Source: Anopheles merus
Lineage: Eukaryota > Arthropoda > Insecta > Diptera > Culicidae
Assembly: GCF_017562075.2 (NCBI RefSeq)
Contig: NC_054084.1
Coordinates: forward strand, 48,382,697 to 48,446,696
Reading direction: 5' to 3'
Length of the DNA stretch: 64,000 nucleotides
Part shown: positions 24,166 to 36,500 of the stretch, one piece after another
Position numbering within the stretch: the stretch's first letter is position 1
Layout: each line of letters begins with the position of its first letter
Position numbers and translations under genes: made by a program
The notes under the pieces: generated by a model
Databases searched by the model: none
The model's input: only the letters and a program-made list of their open reading frames with translations
What the model was told of the DNA's origin: nothing

Positions 24166-27100
24166 ATAAAATCTCGATTCATTTTTTTTTTAAATAATAA
24201 CTTGCGTCTTTCACCAGGAAAATTTTGTAAAAATGTAAAAATGATACACTTTTGTTAGTCATAACATTCAAACTAGATTCTATTTATCTGCAGAATCCAT
24301 GTCTACAACATCGTTAAGTAGTAACATTACGCAAACATACACGAATCAAACACTTTTGATAATGAAAAACAATGACAATTCCTCTTTGGGCGATACAACT
24401 CCCCAAATCAACTCAGGTGATGAATTTTGATATCGCTTGTCTGCTTGTATATCATAAAGCCGTTGAATGTTGGTATATGAAGGACATGCTCCATAAATAC
24501 GATCATTTTACTTGTTTAAAACTACCACCATGGGATTCAAATTATTTATCCAAAAATAATAATGTTGTGACCAGCATGCACTTTAAGCAGCAACTGAGAT
24601 CCACCGAGTTAGTATAATTAGTTTAGTTTAATGATAGGAATGTAGTTTTAGTTTAATTAGCTTTAATAATAGGAATTACCAATCTTTTACCTTGACTTGG
24701 ATGACATTATTACATAAAAACAACAATATCACCAATCGTAATGCTTGATAGCATTATCCAATTATTTGGTTTGAAATCTTTTATAAAGTAATACTTTGAG
24801 TGCTAAATTAACTGGCTCGCGGCTCTTGATCATTTACACAATTTGGCCCTTTACCTTCAAAAGTTTGCCGAACGCTGCATTAAAGTATCAATATATCCTC
24901 TGTTTATGTTTTCGTTTGACATATAAGTATGAAGTGCTTCAGGTTAGATTACATTGGTTAGCGCTTCATTCATGCTACTTCAATCGACCGCCTACAATAC
25001 GATATAAAGCTTCTGTTCTCTATTCGTGATGATTCTGATATATCATCGTTAGCTTTCGATCATCGCCCCGTGATTGTGGGGTATTGTTTATTTTTTATCA
25101 GGATAATAGCCTCCGCTCTCTCATCCCGCGACGATTGCGATCGCGGAGTGTTGAAACACAAACTACGCTCGTAATAACAGAGAGCAGTCACAAAAATAAC
25201 ATCATTACACCATCAAAACCAGCATCACAAGACAATTCCATTTCGCAGCGATGGCTCAGAAGAATAACCGATGCGCCTCGAGGCCAAAGCTCCATTTGCT
25301 GATGCAATGTTTGATGTTTATCGTTCAAGCAAAGCCCATTATTATCGTTCCTTTGCGAGTAATGCAATCCAGCAGCACAGGGCAATATAGAGGGAAACGG
25401 CATTTTTGGCCATGTGAATCAGGAGTCAAAAAGTTTTGCGTTTTGCTCAATTTATGTTTCTAATTTAAGAGAGAGCGGGAGAGAAGAAATGAGAGGAGGC
25501 GAAAGAGAGAATCTACCTGTTGGTTGAATTCCAGTTAAGATTTTTATATAACATGGTTAAAATGGAACATGTGTGGTACGAAATTGCATTACATTGAACA
25601 GAAACGTATACAATACTAACCATGCAGATTAGCATGAAAGCGTTGATTTGATTGGAAGTCTAAGGAGCATCTTCTATCAAATCCAGTTGTATGATTTCTT
25701 TGAGTAAGCGCAGCTGTTACTGCTTTCAAGAAAACTGTAAAAAGTAGATGTTGTAAGGTACTTTTTCGGTTGATATTATTTTGTCCAATGGCAATTTTGG
25801 CAACGCACAGAAACCTTTCCTAGTTATGATCGTGTTTGCTGCCAAGAGTAGAACGTTCAATGCATCAAACGCATAGAAGGCCGAGGAATGTCATTAAGCG
25901 CATATTGATTGCATGCTCACCGAAGGTAAACAGGTTCACACCAAAAATCGATTGTTGCTCCCAACGTTCCAACCATTCACACCAACATAAAGGCATTGTA
26001 CGATGGCTATGCAATTTTCATCGCCCCGTTTCGATACAATCCTTCTAGCGAAAGAACCAACCGTTTTGCAGTGTGCGTTCTAACAAAGAACCAAACGATG
26101 GCTACGATCAACTAGAAACAGTGTCGCGTTTTTGGTCATTTGATCGGCCATTTGGGGTGACCAGTGGCGGCCAATTTGATTTAGATGCAAAATGTTGCCG
26201 TGCCTCTGTGGTGCTTTACGTCGGTTGTGCATGTAAATTATCAACAACCTGCCCAGTTTGTGGCCCGTTAATTGTCCTCCATAATTGCACGCAAGTGTTG
26301 CATTTGGCGTCACTTAAAATTAATTACACAAATTAGACTACCGACACACCATCGGAACGAATTTTGAGTGGAGCGTTCAGTTGCTCGCCAAACGTAACAA
26401 AAACAAAAGAAAACTAACCGTTCAACAAGTTTGCTCTTCGTGCCAGTACAATATGTAATCTTTGTTTGGGCTGAAAATGAACATTTCATACTTTGTGGCA
26501 TTGTGCAGCTATATTCTCGTTCAAACGCGTGCAGCAAGTTAACAGGATTGAAATGCAGAATCTATAAACGATCCTCCCGTTTGGGTGAAATTGCTTTTCC
26601 GCAGTCTATTACTAACAACTTATCCGGCCGATCATCATAACCTTTCGCTTGTTATGTTCCTGCACTGTTCATGATTTTTCCATACCATGCCTATCGTTTG
26701 TGTGTTTGTGTATTGAACGTGTGAACTGTTTCCGTTTCCATGGCACGAAGGCGAGTTTATTATGTATCATCGTCCAAAATTAATTGGGTGAAAAATGCTC
26801 CACTCTCTTAGCCAACGCGGCTGAACGTAGCATCGTAGGTACTGACGCTTATACCAAACAATCACTAGATTGCCAAACTCGTTATAACTACATTTTGTGT
26901 TGCGCAAGCTTGATGAGAATTTTGAGCATCGATTATACACACTGCAGGCAAGCACTTGGGCTCAAGGATATGCTATATATTATTAAATGTAATTACAACT
27001 TTCATCAATGGTCGTCATTTTGAGAAACTTTCATATATGACATGGTGTAAAAGATGAAGAATAGTGTCTCAAACCTTTGCTGTGTGTCTATGTAGTGCAT

Positions 27101-27344
27101 GAAAAATATGTTTTGAACACGACAACGAACATGAAAAATGTATGGAATTTGACTGATTCAATTTGACAAACATCGCCCTCATGTCTAATTTCACACAGTT
27201 TTTATGCTCAATATCGTGTTCGATTAGTGCTAGAGCACTGGGTTACTGGATATGGTACACGGGATATGGTAAATAAACAAATAAGCAAATTATGATCGCT
27301 ACATTTTATAAACGAACCGTTTAATAGCTGTCGTTTTGCTTGGT
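24166..27344. other. non-coding, no gene recognised
   Basis: No supported gene. An imperfect tandem duplication built on TTTAGTTTAATGATAGGAAT lies at about 24619-24680 and resembles LINE 3' UTR sequence, but the frame before it is not recognisable. A purine-rich stretch of GAGAGA type lies at 25467-25515. Confidence 0.5.
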
Positions 27345-28345
27345 GGTAAAGATTTTAAGGTCCCTTTCAGTCTAAATTGTGTTATTGTGCATGCAATCCT
27401 TGAGTTAGCAAGAGTTTTATGGAAACCTGTCCAGCAGCACATTTTAGAAAGAATACAAACAATTCAAAGGAGATTTTTACGCGTTATTCTATCCTTGGTG
27501 TACCTTGGTTACACGAGATTGCTTATTCCGCATACCGCACTGGGTGCCTCCTTTGTGGACTGCAGCCTCCCCAGTTTGACCAATGACAGCACTATGTATA
27601 ATGATACAGTAATAATAATTATTGTATATGTCCTTTATTATGCGTTTAAAAACATACACAACGCAATTAAGCAATATTAACATCAATAACTAGGCACCTC
27701 CATCACGATACTCTCACTGAGCTACCCTGGTTGATAAATCTTGATGATAGCGTTTTTCACTCCCATCACTACTTCAAAGTTCATAAAAGGGCTATACCTG
27801 ATTGCAACTAACTAGCTTAATCAATCATAATGATGACTTACAAATTACAAAAGCTACAACATTTTAATGGACGATTTATCACAGACGTCTTTAATACTTG
27901 CGATTGCATACTTTTAGGCGAAAAGCTTACAAGCTATGCAGTGAATTTCAATTCATTTAATTCATTAGTCAAGCGTACAAACTTATTTTGGAAACTATAT
28001 ATCCTAACGAAGATCCTACAAAATCAGGAACAAGTACGGACACAAACTAAGATCCTACAAAATCAGAACAATTACAAATACGGAAATAAAACCGATATAT
28101 CAGAAATACAATACAAGCAAAGAGAACGTCTCATGATTGGAAGAATTTTACGACATAAGGAATTACATTCAATATTATTGATAGAGACGAATCAAGTGAA
28201 TTCTACGAACTAGTAATCAAATGTTAAAAGTACACAAGGGATTATAGATTGTTCGGTTTTAATATTTAGAGATATTTACTATATAGTATGTTATCAAAAC
28301 TAAATAAATTATTTTCAGTTAAATAAAAAACAGTTACTAAATCTT
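27345..28345 (+). pseudogene. decayed LINE, C-terminal part of reverse transcriptase polyprotein
   Basis: The frame at 27380-27480 reads AILELARVLWKPVQQHI then LERIQTIQRRFLRVIL. This is the pattern (hydrophobic, W-P, then E-x-IQRRF-R) that follows the palm domain in Jockey/CR1-type LINEs. After a frame change, 27840-27990 reads FITDVFNTCDCILL and then VKRTNLFWKL, matching the position of the C-terminal I-D-C-x-LL and RTN segments. An 18 bp unit AAGATCCTACAAAATCAG is repeated at 28010 and 28049. The AT-rich remainder to about 28345 is likely the 3' UTR. The ends are approximate and no target duplication was found. Confidence 0.6.
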
Positions 28346-31300
28346 TCCTAAACAGTATGAATGACGTACGCACTAGATACATTCATTTATAAAGATCGCT
28401 AACCGTGCATGATCAAACTAATACATCAAACACCAATCATTGCTTCCATAAACCTCCAACATGAATTGTGCCCAAAATGTCTTCATTTGGCATGTTTATT
28501 ATTAAACCTTCCACATGCATCCCATGTTCGCACAAATCATTGCCCCCATTTTCACGTGATTGTCGATACAAACGATGTGCCACTGTTGCCGTTAATCACA
28601 TACGCACTAATTATAATGACTGCCGTTTGTTTATTTTTCAATTCATGCTAATCTAAATTACTAAACTGGAGCATTTCGCGTTGCCTTCCCTCTTGTCGCC
28701 TTCATCCACCTCTCACCCTTCCCCGAACGATAACCTAACGAACGCACTTTGTCCGTTTCGGCAGTCTCATACGATTTGGTGTAGGTTTTGTACGTTAGTG
28801 TGCGTGTGTGTATGTGTGTTTTTGGAAATGATGTGTTGAAAACGGCCCCACATACCAAACCACCTTCGATGCGGGCTAATACCCTATTTAGTAGTTTGTA
28901 GTGTGAAGAAGGAAATTGTGGTTCCATTTTCTACCACTAGCCTCTATTTAGCTGTGGGAGCTAATTCTATGATAAAAGGGACGAGCGGGGTTTGAAAATT
29001 AATAATTAATTCATATTTCGGCAAACTATTTGACGGTGCGGTAGTCGGCCTGCATCCACTGATGAAACGTACTATTGTCGTGCGGTGTTCATTTTTGAAT
29101 CGGTTGCCATTTTGCTAGCGAACATGGCTTGTCGCAATGGGACATAACACAGCAAAACCTGCGCTTACACATGCGTACAGTTTGAATTGTTTAGCAATGC
29201 AAAACATATAACTACCAAACCTTGACACTATCCATTACTAGACTGAGTAGGGGGAGTTGGGGTAGATTTTACACCTTAATGTTATGATTAACTTTTCGAT
29301 CGTTTACCGATCGATGGGCGATGGCACCGCACAGTCTTTATGCGGTCTGCATGTAACAAAAGTCTAATGGGTGGAATTCTATTATTCATTTGAAACCATT
29401 CATCGCGGGTATAATCATAAACAAACTAGCGCAGAGCTTCATCATAAATCATATTTGTGTTTGTGGCTCTTGTTTTGGTGCTCTATTTAACAAATTTCAT
29501 CCATCTGGCATCAGCAAAAGTTGAAATGGCGAAATTCGATTTAACTGCGGTCAAACTTTTGCATTACTCGCCAAATATGAACGATGCGACCTGTGTCATT
29601 CAGCACGGAAGCTTTTTTTATTGCTTAACATTCTTATCACCGCAATCACGTAACATACGACAATGTCCTATAAAAATCTACCAGCCCGGTAAGGACAGAA
29701 ACACACAAAAAATCATTAAAGAAAATGCAATTAACTTCATTTTTCTCTGTTTTGCTTCATTTTCCACCCCATTTTCGAATCGCATCGGGCATGGTGGTAC
29801 AGCAGCACAGCAGCAGCAGCACGATTCTCATTCGTTTAGTCCGATGAAAAAAATAAAATGGTACTGCTGCATGGCCACGTGAAACGTGAAGCTCATCGAG
29901 CAATCATTCTTTATTTGGCTGTTTATTGACTAACGGGAGTATCCCGAACTTTTTTTACCACCTCCTCCCGTGAGTCCTAGTTGGGGTCAACGTAAAGTGA
30001 TAGAGTTTGTCGGCGTGTGGCTTGGGTTCCGTTTTCTCCACTACACTCCACCCTGCACGCCTTCCGTTAACCTTGTAACGATGCAATAAAGATTATTTCT
30101 ACTGATTGTATAATTTTTAAATAAGTTTTAATGATCCCTCAGTGCACGTCCCTGTGGGTGGGTGAACGCAGAGGAAAGGTGCGATGAACTAGGTAGCGAG
30201 CGGGAGGATAGAGAGGACACGGTACACGGCGCTACAGTACACTGTGGCTGCTTGCAGCAAGAAGCTAGGAGGCAAAAAAATACCATCGGTCTCGTAGGCG
30301 AGTAATGTGCTGTGAAATACGTTTCATGCTCGTTAACGAAGTTTAATGTCTATTGCATGATATTTCATTTGTTTTTTCTTCGAGGCCTCTTTTTCGGGAC
30401 AATGTCATACGGCAAACCGTTTGGATAATTGTGAAAGCTTTACCCACCTAACAACACGTTTGAGCTTGATTTGGTTGCGTTATGTTACTCATTCAATGAT
30501 GATTTATTTTGCATGAAAAACAAAATCACTTTGTTAACATCGACGGGAAAGAAGAGGAAAATGCTTCCGTTGTTTTAAATAACAAACACTTCACACGCCT
30601 CTTTGCGAAGGACATCTAGGTGATTAATCCTTCCCCGCAAAAAAAAAACACATGGTAGAGAAATAAAAAATGTGCCTAACAGATTAATACACAATTTAAA
30701 AACCAAGCCATACCGCACTCTTAGAACGCGTCAAACACACACTCAACGAAAAGATAAGATAGATGGAAGACGGTTTTACAATGCATCGAATATGCTTCAC
30801 TCGCGGATAAGATTTCTTTTGCAGTTCAAAGCAACTCTCTCGAACTCTCCCCCCCCCCCCCCCCAACCCCGGTTTTTGCTTCTGTGTTTGCAGCCTGAGA
30901 GCAAATTTTTCTTCTCGTTATGCCCAAATCATACCCCCCCCCCCCTCTACACACAAAACAAATCATTTCACGCTGTCCTTTTCCTGCAGTCTGCAGAGCC
31001 TTTGCCTAACGGCGAAACAACAGGAAAACTCATAATTCGTCCTGTTGCTTCACCTCGGCTTCGTTATTGTAAATATCGATGTCAACAGGACTATAAAAGA
31101 ATCGTTTACAACGTAAAGGGATACGGATTGTAAAAGAAACACATTTTGTCGACAATCGTCGTCGTCGTCGTCGTCACCGTTGTTGCTGTTGTTGTTGTGC
31201 CTCGGCGGCGTCTTTGGCGGCGAGTTAGCGAGAAGGATTCGCATCTAGCATCGGCATACGGAACGGAAGGACGAAGGTGTACACGTAAACACAAAAGAAA

Positions 31301-32636
31301 GACGTTAGGAAATAAAATACAAATTATTATTATCCTGAAAATTTCCTGTCTGACGTACAAACAGACCGACAATCGAATGGGGAGAGTTTTTTACGGCGCT
31401 ACAAAACGCAAAAGCAGTGCAACAAAGGGGCTCCAGGAAAATGGTAACAACGTGTTTCGAAGGTGTTGGTAAACGGTTATTTGCCATATGTCGCAATACC
31501 GGTGGAATTTAAAGCACTCGTCATGTTGCGTATTCCAGTCGTTTGCTTTGTTCGGCGAGTCGCCCGAAAATCACTCGACTCTAGGTAAAGACGCATACCG
31601 TACCAACCAATTGATGTCTATATAGCACATTCAATTACCATACATTGTGCGTTTGCAAAGGTGTGCGCTGTGTTAGGAAAGAAAGCTAGACGGTGAAGAA
31701 AGCAACTGCACCCTCAAACATACGCATTGCTTGATTCTACGAAAAACATACGATACGTAGGAGCACGATCCACGAATTCAATCAGTCACCCAAGCAAACC
31801 CTCCGATATGGGTAAGCAGGCATGAGTCTGCCATCATCTACATTACCAGTTTATTGTGGCTGTTTTGCTTCCTCATAATAATTTTGATAAATATTTTACC
31901 CAATCGACACCCACAGAACCCCGTTTGGGGGGCCTCGAGACGAGAGTTACCAGCTCAAGCGTGTTTGTTATGCTGAGGCATGATACGCATTGTTCAATCG
32001 ACGACAATGTCTGGATTTCTTTTATACGGTCATTACGGCGAGGTTTTATGAATTTTCATTACTCCACTCATCGCTCCGTCACAAGTAAGCGGTATTACTC
32101 CGTCTTGCTTCGGCACAGTTTCTACCAGCTGCGCTTTCCACCCTCCAACCGACAGTTTACTGAAACGACGGAAGGAAGTAGTATAAACTTGGCAGGACAT
32201 GGGCGCAAAGTTCGTTTCTTTTTTTCCATTCGTGCTTATCGTGTTAAAGCGAGTGGAATATGATTGTCCTTCCTGGTACGTTACCATAGAGAAACGAAGG
32301 CGAGCGGGCAAGTTTGAGTGATGGTTGAGGGTAATTTTGCACGCACTCAATTCAACCTCGCCCGCCATGAGACGAACTTGACCACTGCCACTGCTGCCGA
32401 TCCAATAAAATGTGTAGCAAGTCGATGGGCTAGAAATATGTCATCTGCATAGAGTGGCTTCATTACAGTCATTCAGCAAATGGGCCGTATTTATTTTGTA
32501 GCTCGTTACAATTTTACAGCAAGGAGCTAGGTCCTTTTTTTGACATCCATTTTTGTTAGATTGTGGGTAGTTAATTCTTTTACGAAATAATGCGTTTTGT
32601 CTCACATGGAAAGCCATTTTAAACGAGCACCTAGAC
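28346..32636. other. non-coding, no gene recognised
   Basis: No supported gene. It contains CAG-type trinucleotides at about 29799-29820, C-runs at about 30849-30864 and 30933-30945, and a GTC/GTT trinucleotide tract at about 31155-31198. A 141-codon frame at 29457-29882 begins with GTG rather than ATG and has no known domain. Confidence 0.55.
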
Positions 32637-32806
32637 CACGACGTAACAACATGCCCGCCATGGATTCAAGTCCCGAATAGACCGTCCCCCATACGTAAGA
32701 CTGACTATCCTGCTATGGTAACAATAAGTCACTGAAAGCCAAGCTCACTTCACTAGTGGGTACAGGCAGGCCTTGACCGACAACGGTTTTTGTGCCAAAG
32801 AAGAAT
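32637..32806 (+). mobile_element. tRNA-derived SINE, 5'-truncated, body type I
   Basis: The copy begins within the tRNA-like head (ACGTAACAACATGCCCG) and keeps the B box as GGATTCAAGTCCC. It then runs through the full body to GCCAAAGAAGAATAAAA. The A-box part is absent, so it could not be transcribed from its own promoter. Confidence 0.88.
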
Positions 32807-33349
32807 AAAACCACGATCAATCAGCTTGTACAGATGTGAGATTACTGAACACAATGATACTGATTTAGGGGAAGCTACCAGGAAATTCAAATTTACACAT
32901 ATTATAATGTATAATACATGATACAACATTGATAAAAGATGGGCCGTTATTGAACCAACATTTATTTAGGCTTATATTGCATACTTTTACCCGCAACAGC
33001 GAAAATGCAACAAATCTTATGAAAAGAACATCACGTTCGGTGCAATGGTTTTTGTTATTTTCTTTCGATCATTCACTGCTTTGTCCCTTCGATCGTTTTT
33101 ACACATTTATTTTTAGTGCCAGCCAGCGCCATCTGTACGAATATACTCAAACTAGCAGCACAATGACAGATCGTTCTTTTGATCAACACCCTGTAGTTGT
33201 GAAAAAATATAGATGGTACATATATTTCATTCTTTTGTATATATTTCATCATTTTACATGATTTTTAAACACGTAGTTATCCTGTTAGTTGTATGCCAAG
33301 CATATTTCCACCTGTTGGTAAGCAAAGTAAGCAACGGTAAGCAAAGTAA
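32807..33349. other. non-coding spacer
   Basis: Unique AT-rich sequence. A short tandem pair GGTAAGCAAAGTAAGCAA lies at about 33317-33353. Confidence 0.55.
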
Positions 33350-33575
33350 GCAATTGCGGGGGGCCCCGTCAATGGGAGGCCCCAGAATCTTTAGTCCATT
33401 ATCCATAACAGTTGATAGAATATGGCACTGTATTAGCAAGGAGGGCCCAGTGGACCCAAATTTAAATTGAAATATTACATAATCAAAGACGGATGCCGAG
33501 TACCCCCCGGTAATCATGTACAGAGGGCCTCAACGATTCTTACTGCTTAGGGCTCCCGACACTGTAAACCCACTA
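33350..33575. mobile_element. possible hAT-type transposon end (single end)
   Basis: Read on the minus strand the segment begins CAGTAGTGGGTTTACAGTG, then GGGAGCCCTAAGC, and ends in GGGGCCCCCCGC. A CAGTGGCGG-like start with GGGCCC-rich subterminal sequence is the style of several insect hAT elements I recall. Only one end is visible, and no inverted partner or 8 bp target duplication was found. The assignment is tentative. Confidence 0.3.
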
Positions 33576-36500
33576 CTGACTACAATGTAATTTATTACAT
33601 ACAACTTTGCATACTCGTGGTATTGAAATGCAACAAAGCAATGCTAATAGTTGCTAATGTGAAAACAATTTGTGATTTTGTAAAATTGTGGGAAACTATT
33701 CAACTAATCGTCGGCTTTGCGGTCGCACAAACTGTTGGGAATGATTATGCTTTATTATGTTTCTCGTTATAAGCTTTTCAATCCCTGCAATCATTTGTAC
33801 ATTAAGCCTCGATGGTGAAGTTTTGCCTGTGCGCCTAAGCGTAATAAACCGGAGTTATACGTGCTACATTAATCGTTCGTTTCTGTGTGTAATGAACAGT
33901 TGTTCGCCAGGTAATTTATGCAAGCCCTTGTTAATCGATTAACAAATAGATTTGTTTGCACAAAACATGGATGGTAACAAACTGCACGATGTAAAAACAT
34001 TTAGTTTGCTATTTGCTTTACGTTATCAAGCAGCTTGAATAAATATTATAATTGAATGCAAACCATTCATTCAATCAGTGATTCATTGCCACGTAATGAA
34101 ATGTATTGAGCATATTATTTTTTTTTATTTGTTTAGAATAATACGTCCAAAACCTGGGAAATCATGTTACCAACAATTGACTTAACACGCAACACATTTA
34201 CAATTTGCTAGGCGTCTCCATTGTTATCGAGCTCTAAAATTGCAACACAAATTGTTGTCCAAATTGTAATACACGCACAACTACAACAACTCATCTTTTG
34301 TTCTGCGCATTGACAACTTCCGCAATCAATAAAAATCACATATAAAACGTTTAAAAAAACACCTGCGAAAGTGCTGTGTTCTTCACAGAGGATGTGTGAA
34401 TGTCTACCATAGTACAAATCGATTCCACCACCTGCAGCGCCATACCCTTAAACCATGATTACACCAACAAGGTACACCGTACGAACTGTAAACAAATAAA
34501 CTTGAAAATTATACGATCCTCGTAAAATTTACCATTTCCTGGATACGCTTTTCCAATGAACTAGGGTAAGGCAAACGAGACGATCAATGTCACCACCATC
34601 GTGTATAGCTGCGTGCTGTCGACGGTATTTCAACCACCAGCGAGTGCGCCTACGTCGAAAGGCGCTGAAGGAAGTCATTTTATATAGTAATGGGTGTGAT
34701 GTGGGCAACCCGTCAACAGCGACAACGATTTTTCACATGAGTGCACGGATTGGGAGCGGCGAAAGAGTGGAGTTGTAGCCCGCGATGGAGCACCAATCAT
34801 TTCTCCCAGCGAGCTCTGTGAAGCTACGATGTAAGAAAATGCAATAGCACGGTTCACTATCCATGCACAATTTAACGGTTGAATGACTTGTTCGGTTTGT
34901 CTCGGCATCCCGCTAGCGACGATTGCCGCGGCGCTCAACGTTACGTCCACGAACGGGTATAGACGGTATCGTTGTTGTGCTGCAATAAAATCATGTTGTT
35001 AAGCTCATGAAAAATTGGCACAATTTCACGTTCCTGCTCAATCTAATAGTGCAATGTTTTTAGTTGAGCTTTCCGGCATCCAAAGTGATATTAACCGTGG
35101 CCGCTTGGGCCCATAAATCCTTGTATCGATTTTTGGGAGCTTTTTGCAGTTGTTGTTTCACAGCAAACAGGCTGGCGCCACATCTCCGTGTACCGCCGTG
35201 TTTGCATGTAGCAAGATCATAATTACAGCTTACCTCGGGGTCACCCCAGGTCCCGAAACAGGCCAAGAAAAATGTCTCGCTCGTCAAGAGCGGTGCCAGT
35301 ACATGGGTACGTACAAATTAACGACCAACGCCACTCGAGCCACATCACGAGATGCATATTAAGCTTTTTGTACCGGCAGCTTGTTCTTCTTATATCCTAC
35401 AACAGCAGCACCCATGAAGGGCGGAAAAGCTGCCGCTCGAAGAAGTTTGGCCACCAAGCGTCTCTTCCCTGGAGACGAGGAGCGAAAATGTAAAGTTTAC
35501 GTGACTACAATAATAAACCCGTTCATATTTCATGCTACGCTTTCAGCCCGGCTCGACGGTATCCGTGTGCAATGGTTTTGGTTTCATCAGAATTAGCAAG
35601 AAAACTGCATGTGTGCCATAGTCAACATTCGATTATAACCATTGACATGTTTTAAAACATTGCGCTCGGAGATGGTCGGCAGTACTTGGAATGAGCTCCG
35701 TACTTTAGGGTAAAATAAATTGTCGATTATTATTCAAAGCAGTGTAATGCCACTACACCACATGCCCTGGTTAAACTACATTCGCAGCTAATCCCCAGCC
35801 TGTCACGACATCTTGCCCGACGTAATGGTGAACGAAACGGATGGCAAAATTACGGTACAACGTAATTCGCAACAGGTAATTCAACCCCATTCGTGGTAGT
35901 ACACTTTACCGTTATTTCTTTTCGAACAAAGAACCTTCCAAGATTGACCACATTGAAACGAATAATTTTTGTCTTTTTTTGTAGTCGTTTGACGTCTGTT
36001 TGGCGATGAACGTTTACCTTTCCTTCGCCAATGATATTGTAGCTTTTCGTGCATCTACTGGAAGCTTTCCACGCTTTCATGTTTCCTTCCAAAATGGTCT
36101 CATAACTCTACCCTAGATCCCTTTCGGCACATTCCTTCCTACGCTTCCAAACACTCAAATATTTCGTACGGCTCGAACGAACTGCTGCCATCCCTGTATT
36201 CTTACACCCTGTGACTTGGCAAGCGATGCAAGACGCGTGACATAAAAGAGCGGTTGAAAGTAATTGGAAAAAATTCAATTATACACCAACGATAATTTTA
36301 ATTAATTTTTTCGATCCCATTTTAATTGAACTTAAATCAGCACAACCTCAGAGTTAAATCACCGCGCGGCCGGTAATCATAAAACGCGTCCCTGTGCAGT
36401 GATGAACGGTCCGCTTGAACCTTTCAGACGTAACGTTTACAGATGTGCATCGTCTGAAGCGTCCGGATGCTGAACTGATTGCCGTGTGAAGGGTACATTG

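Noticed and set aside
24372..24680. Another LINE C-terminus with a TTTAGTTTAATGATAGGAAT-type 3' UTR
   Set aside because: The repeat resembles a LINE 3' UTR, but the frame before it does not show the expected conserved residues.
29457..29882. 141-codon frame with a hydrophobic N-terminus like a signal peptide
   Set aside because: It opens with GTG, not ATG, and has no recognisable domain. The internal ATG removes the hydrophobic start. A frame of this length can occur by chance.
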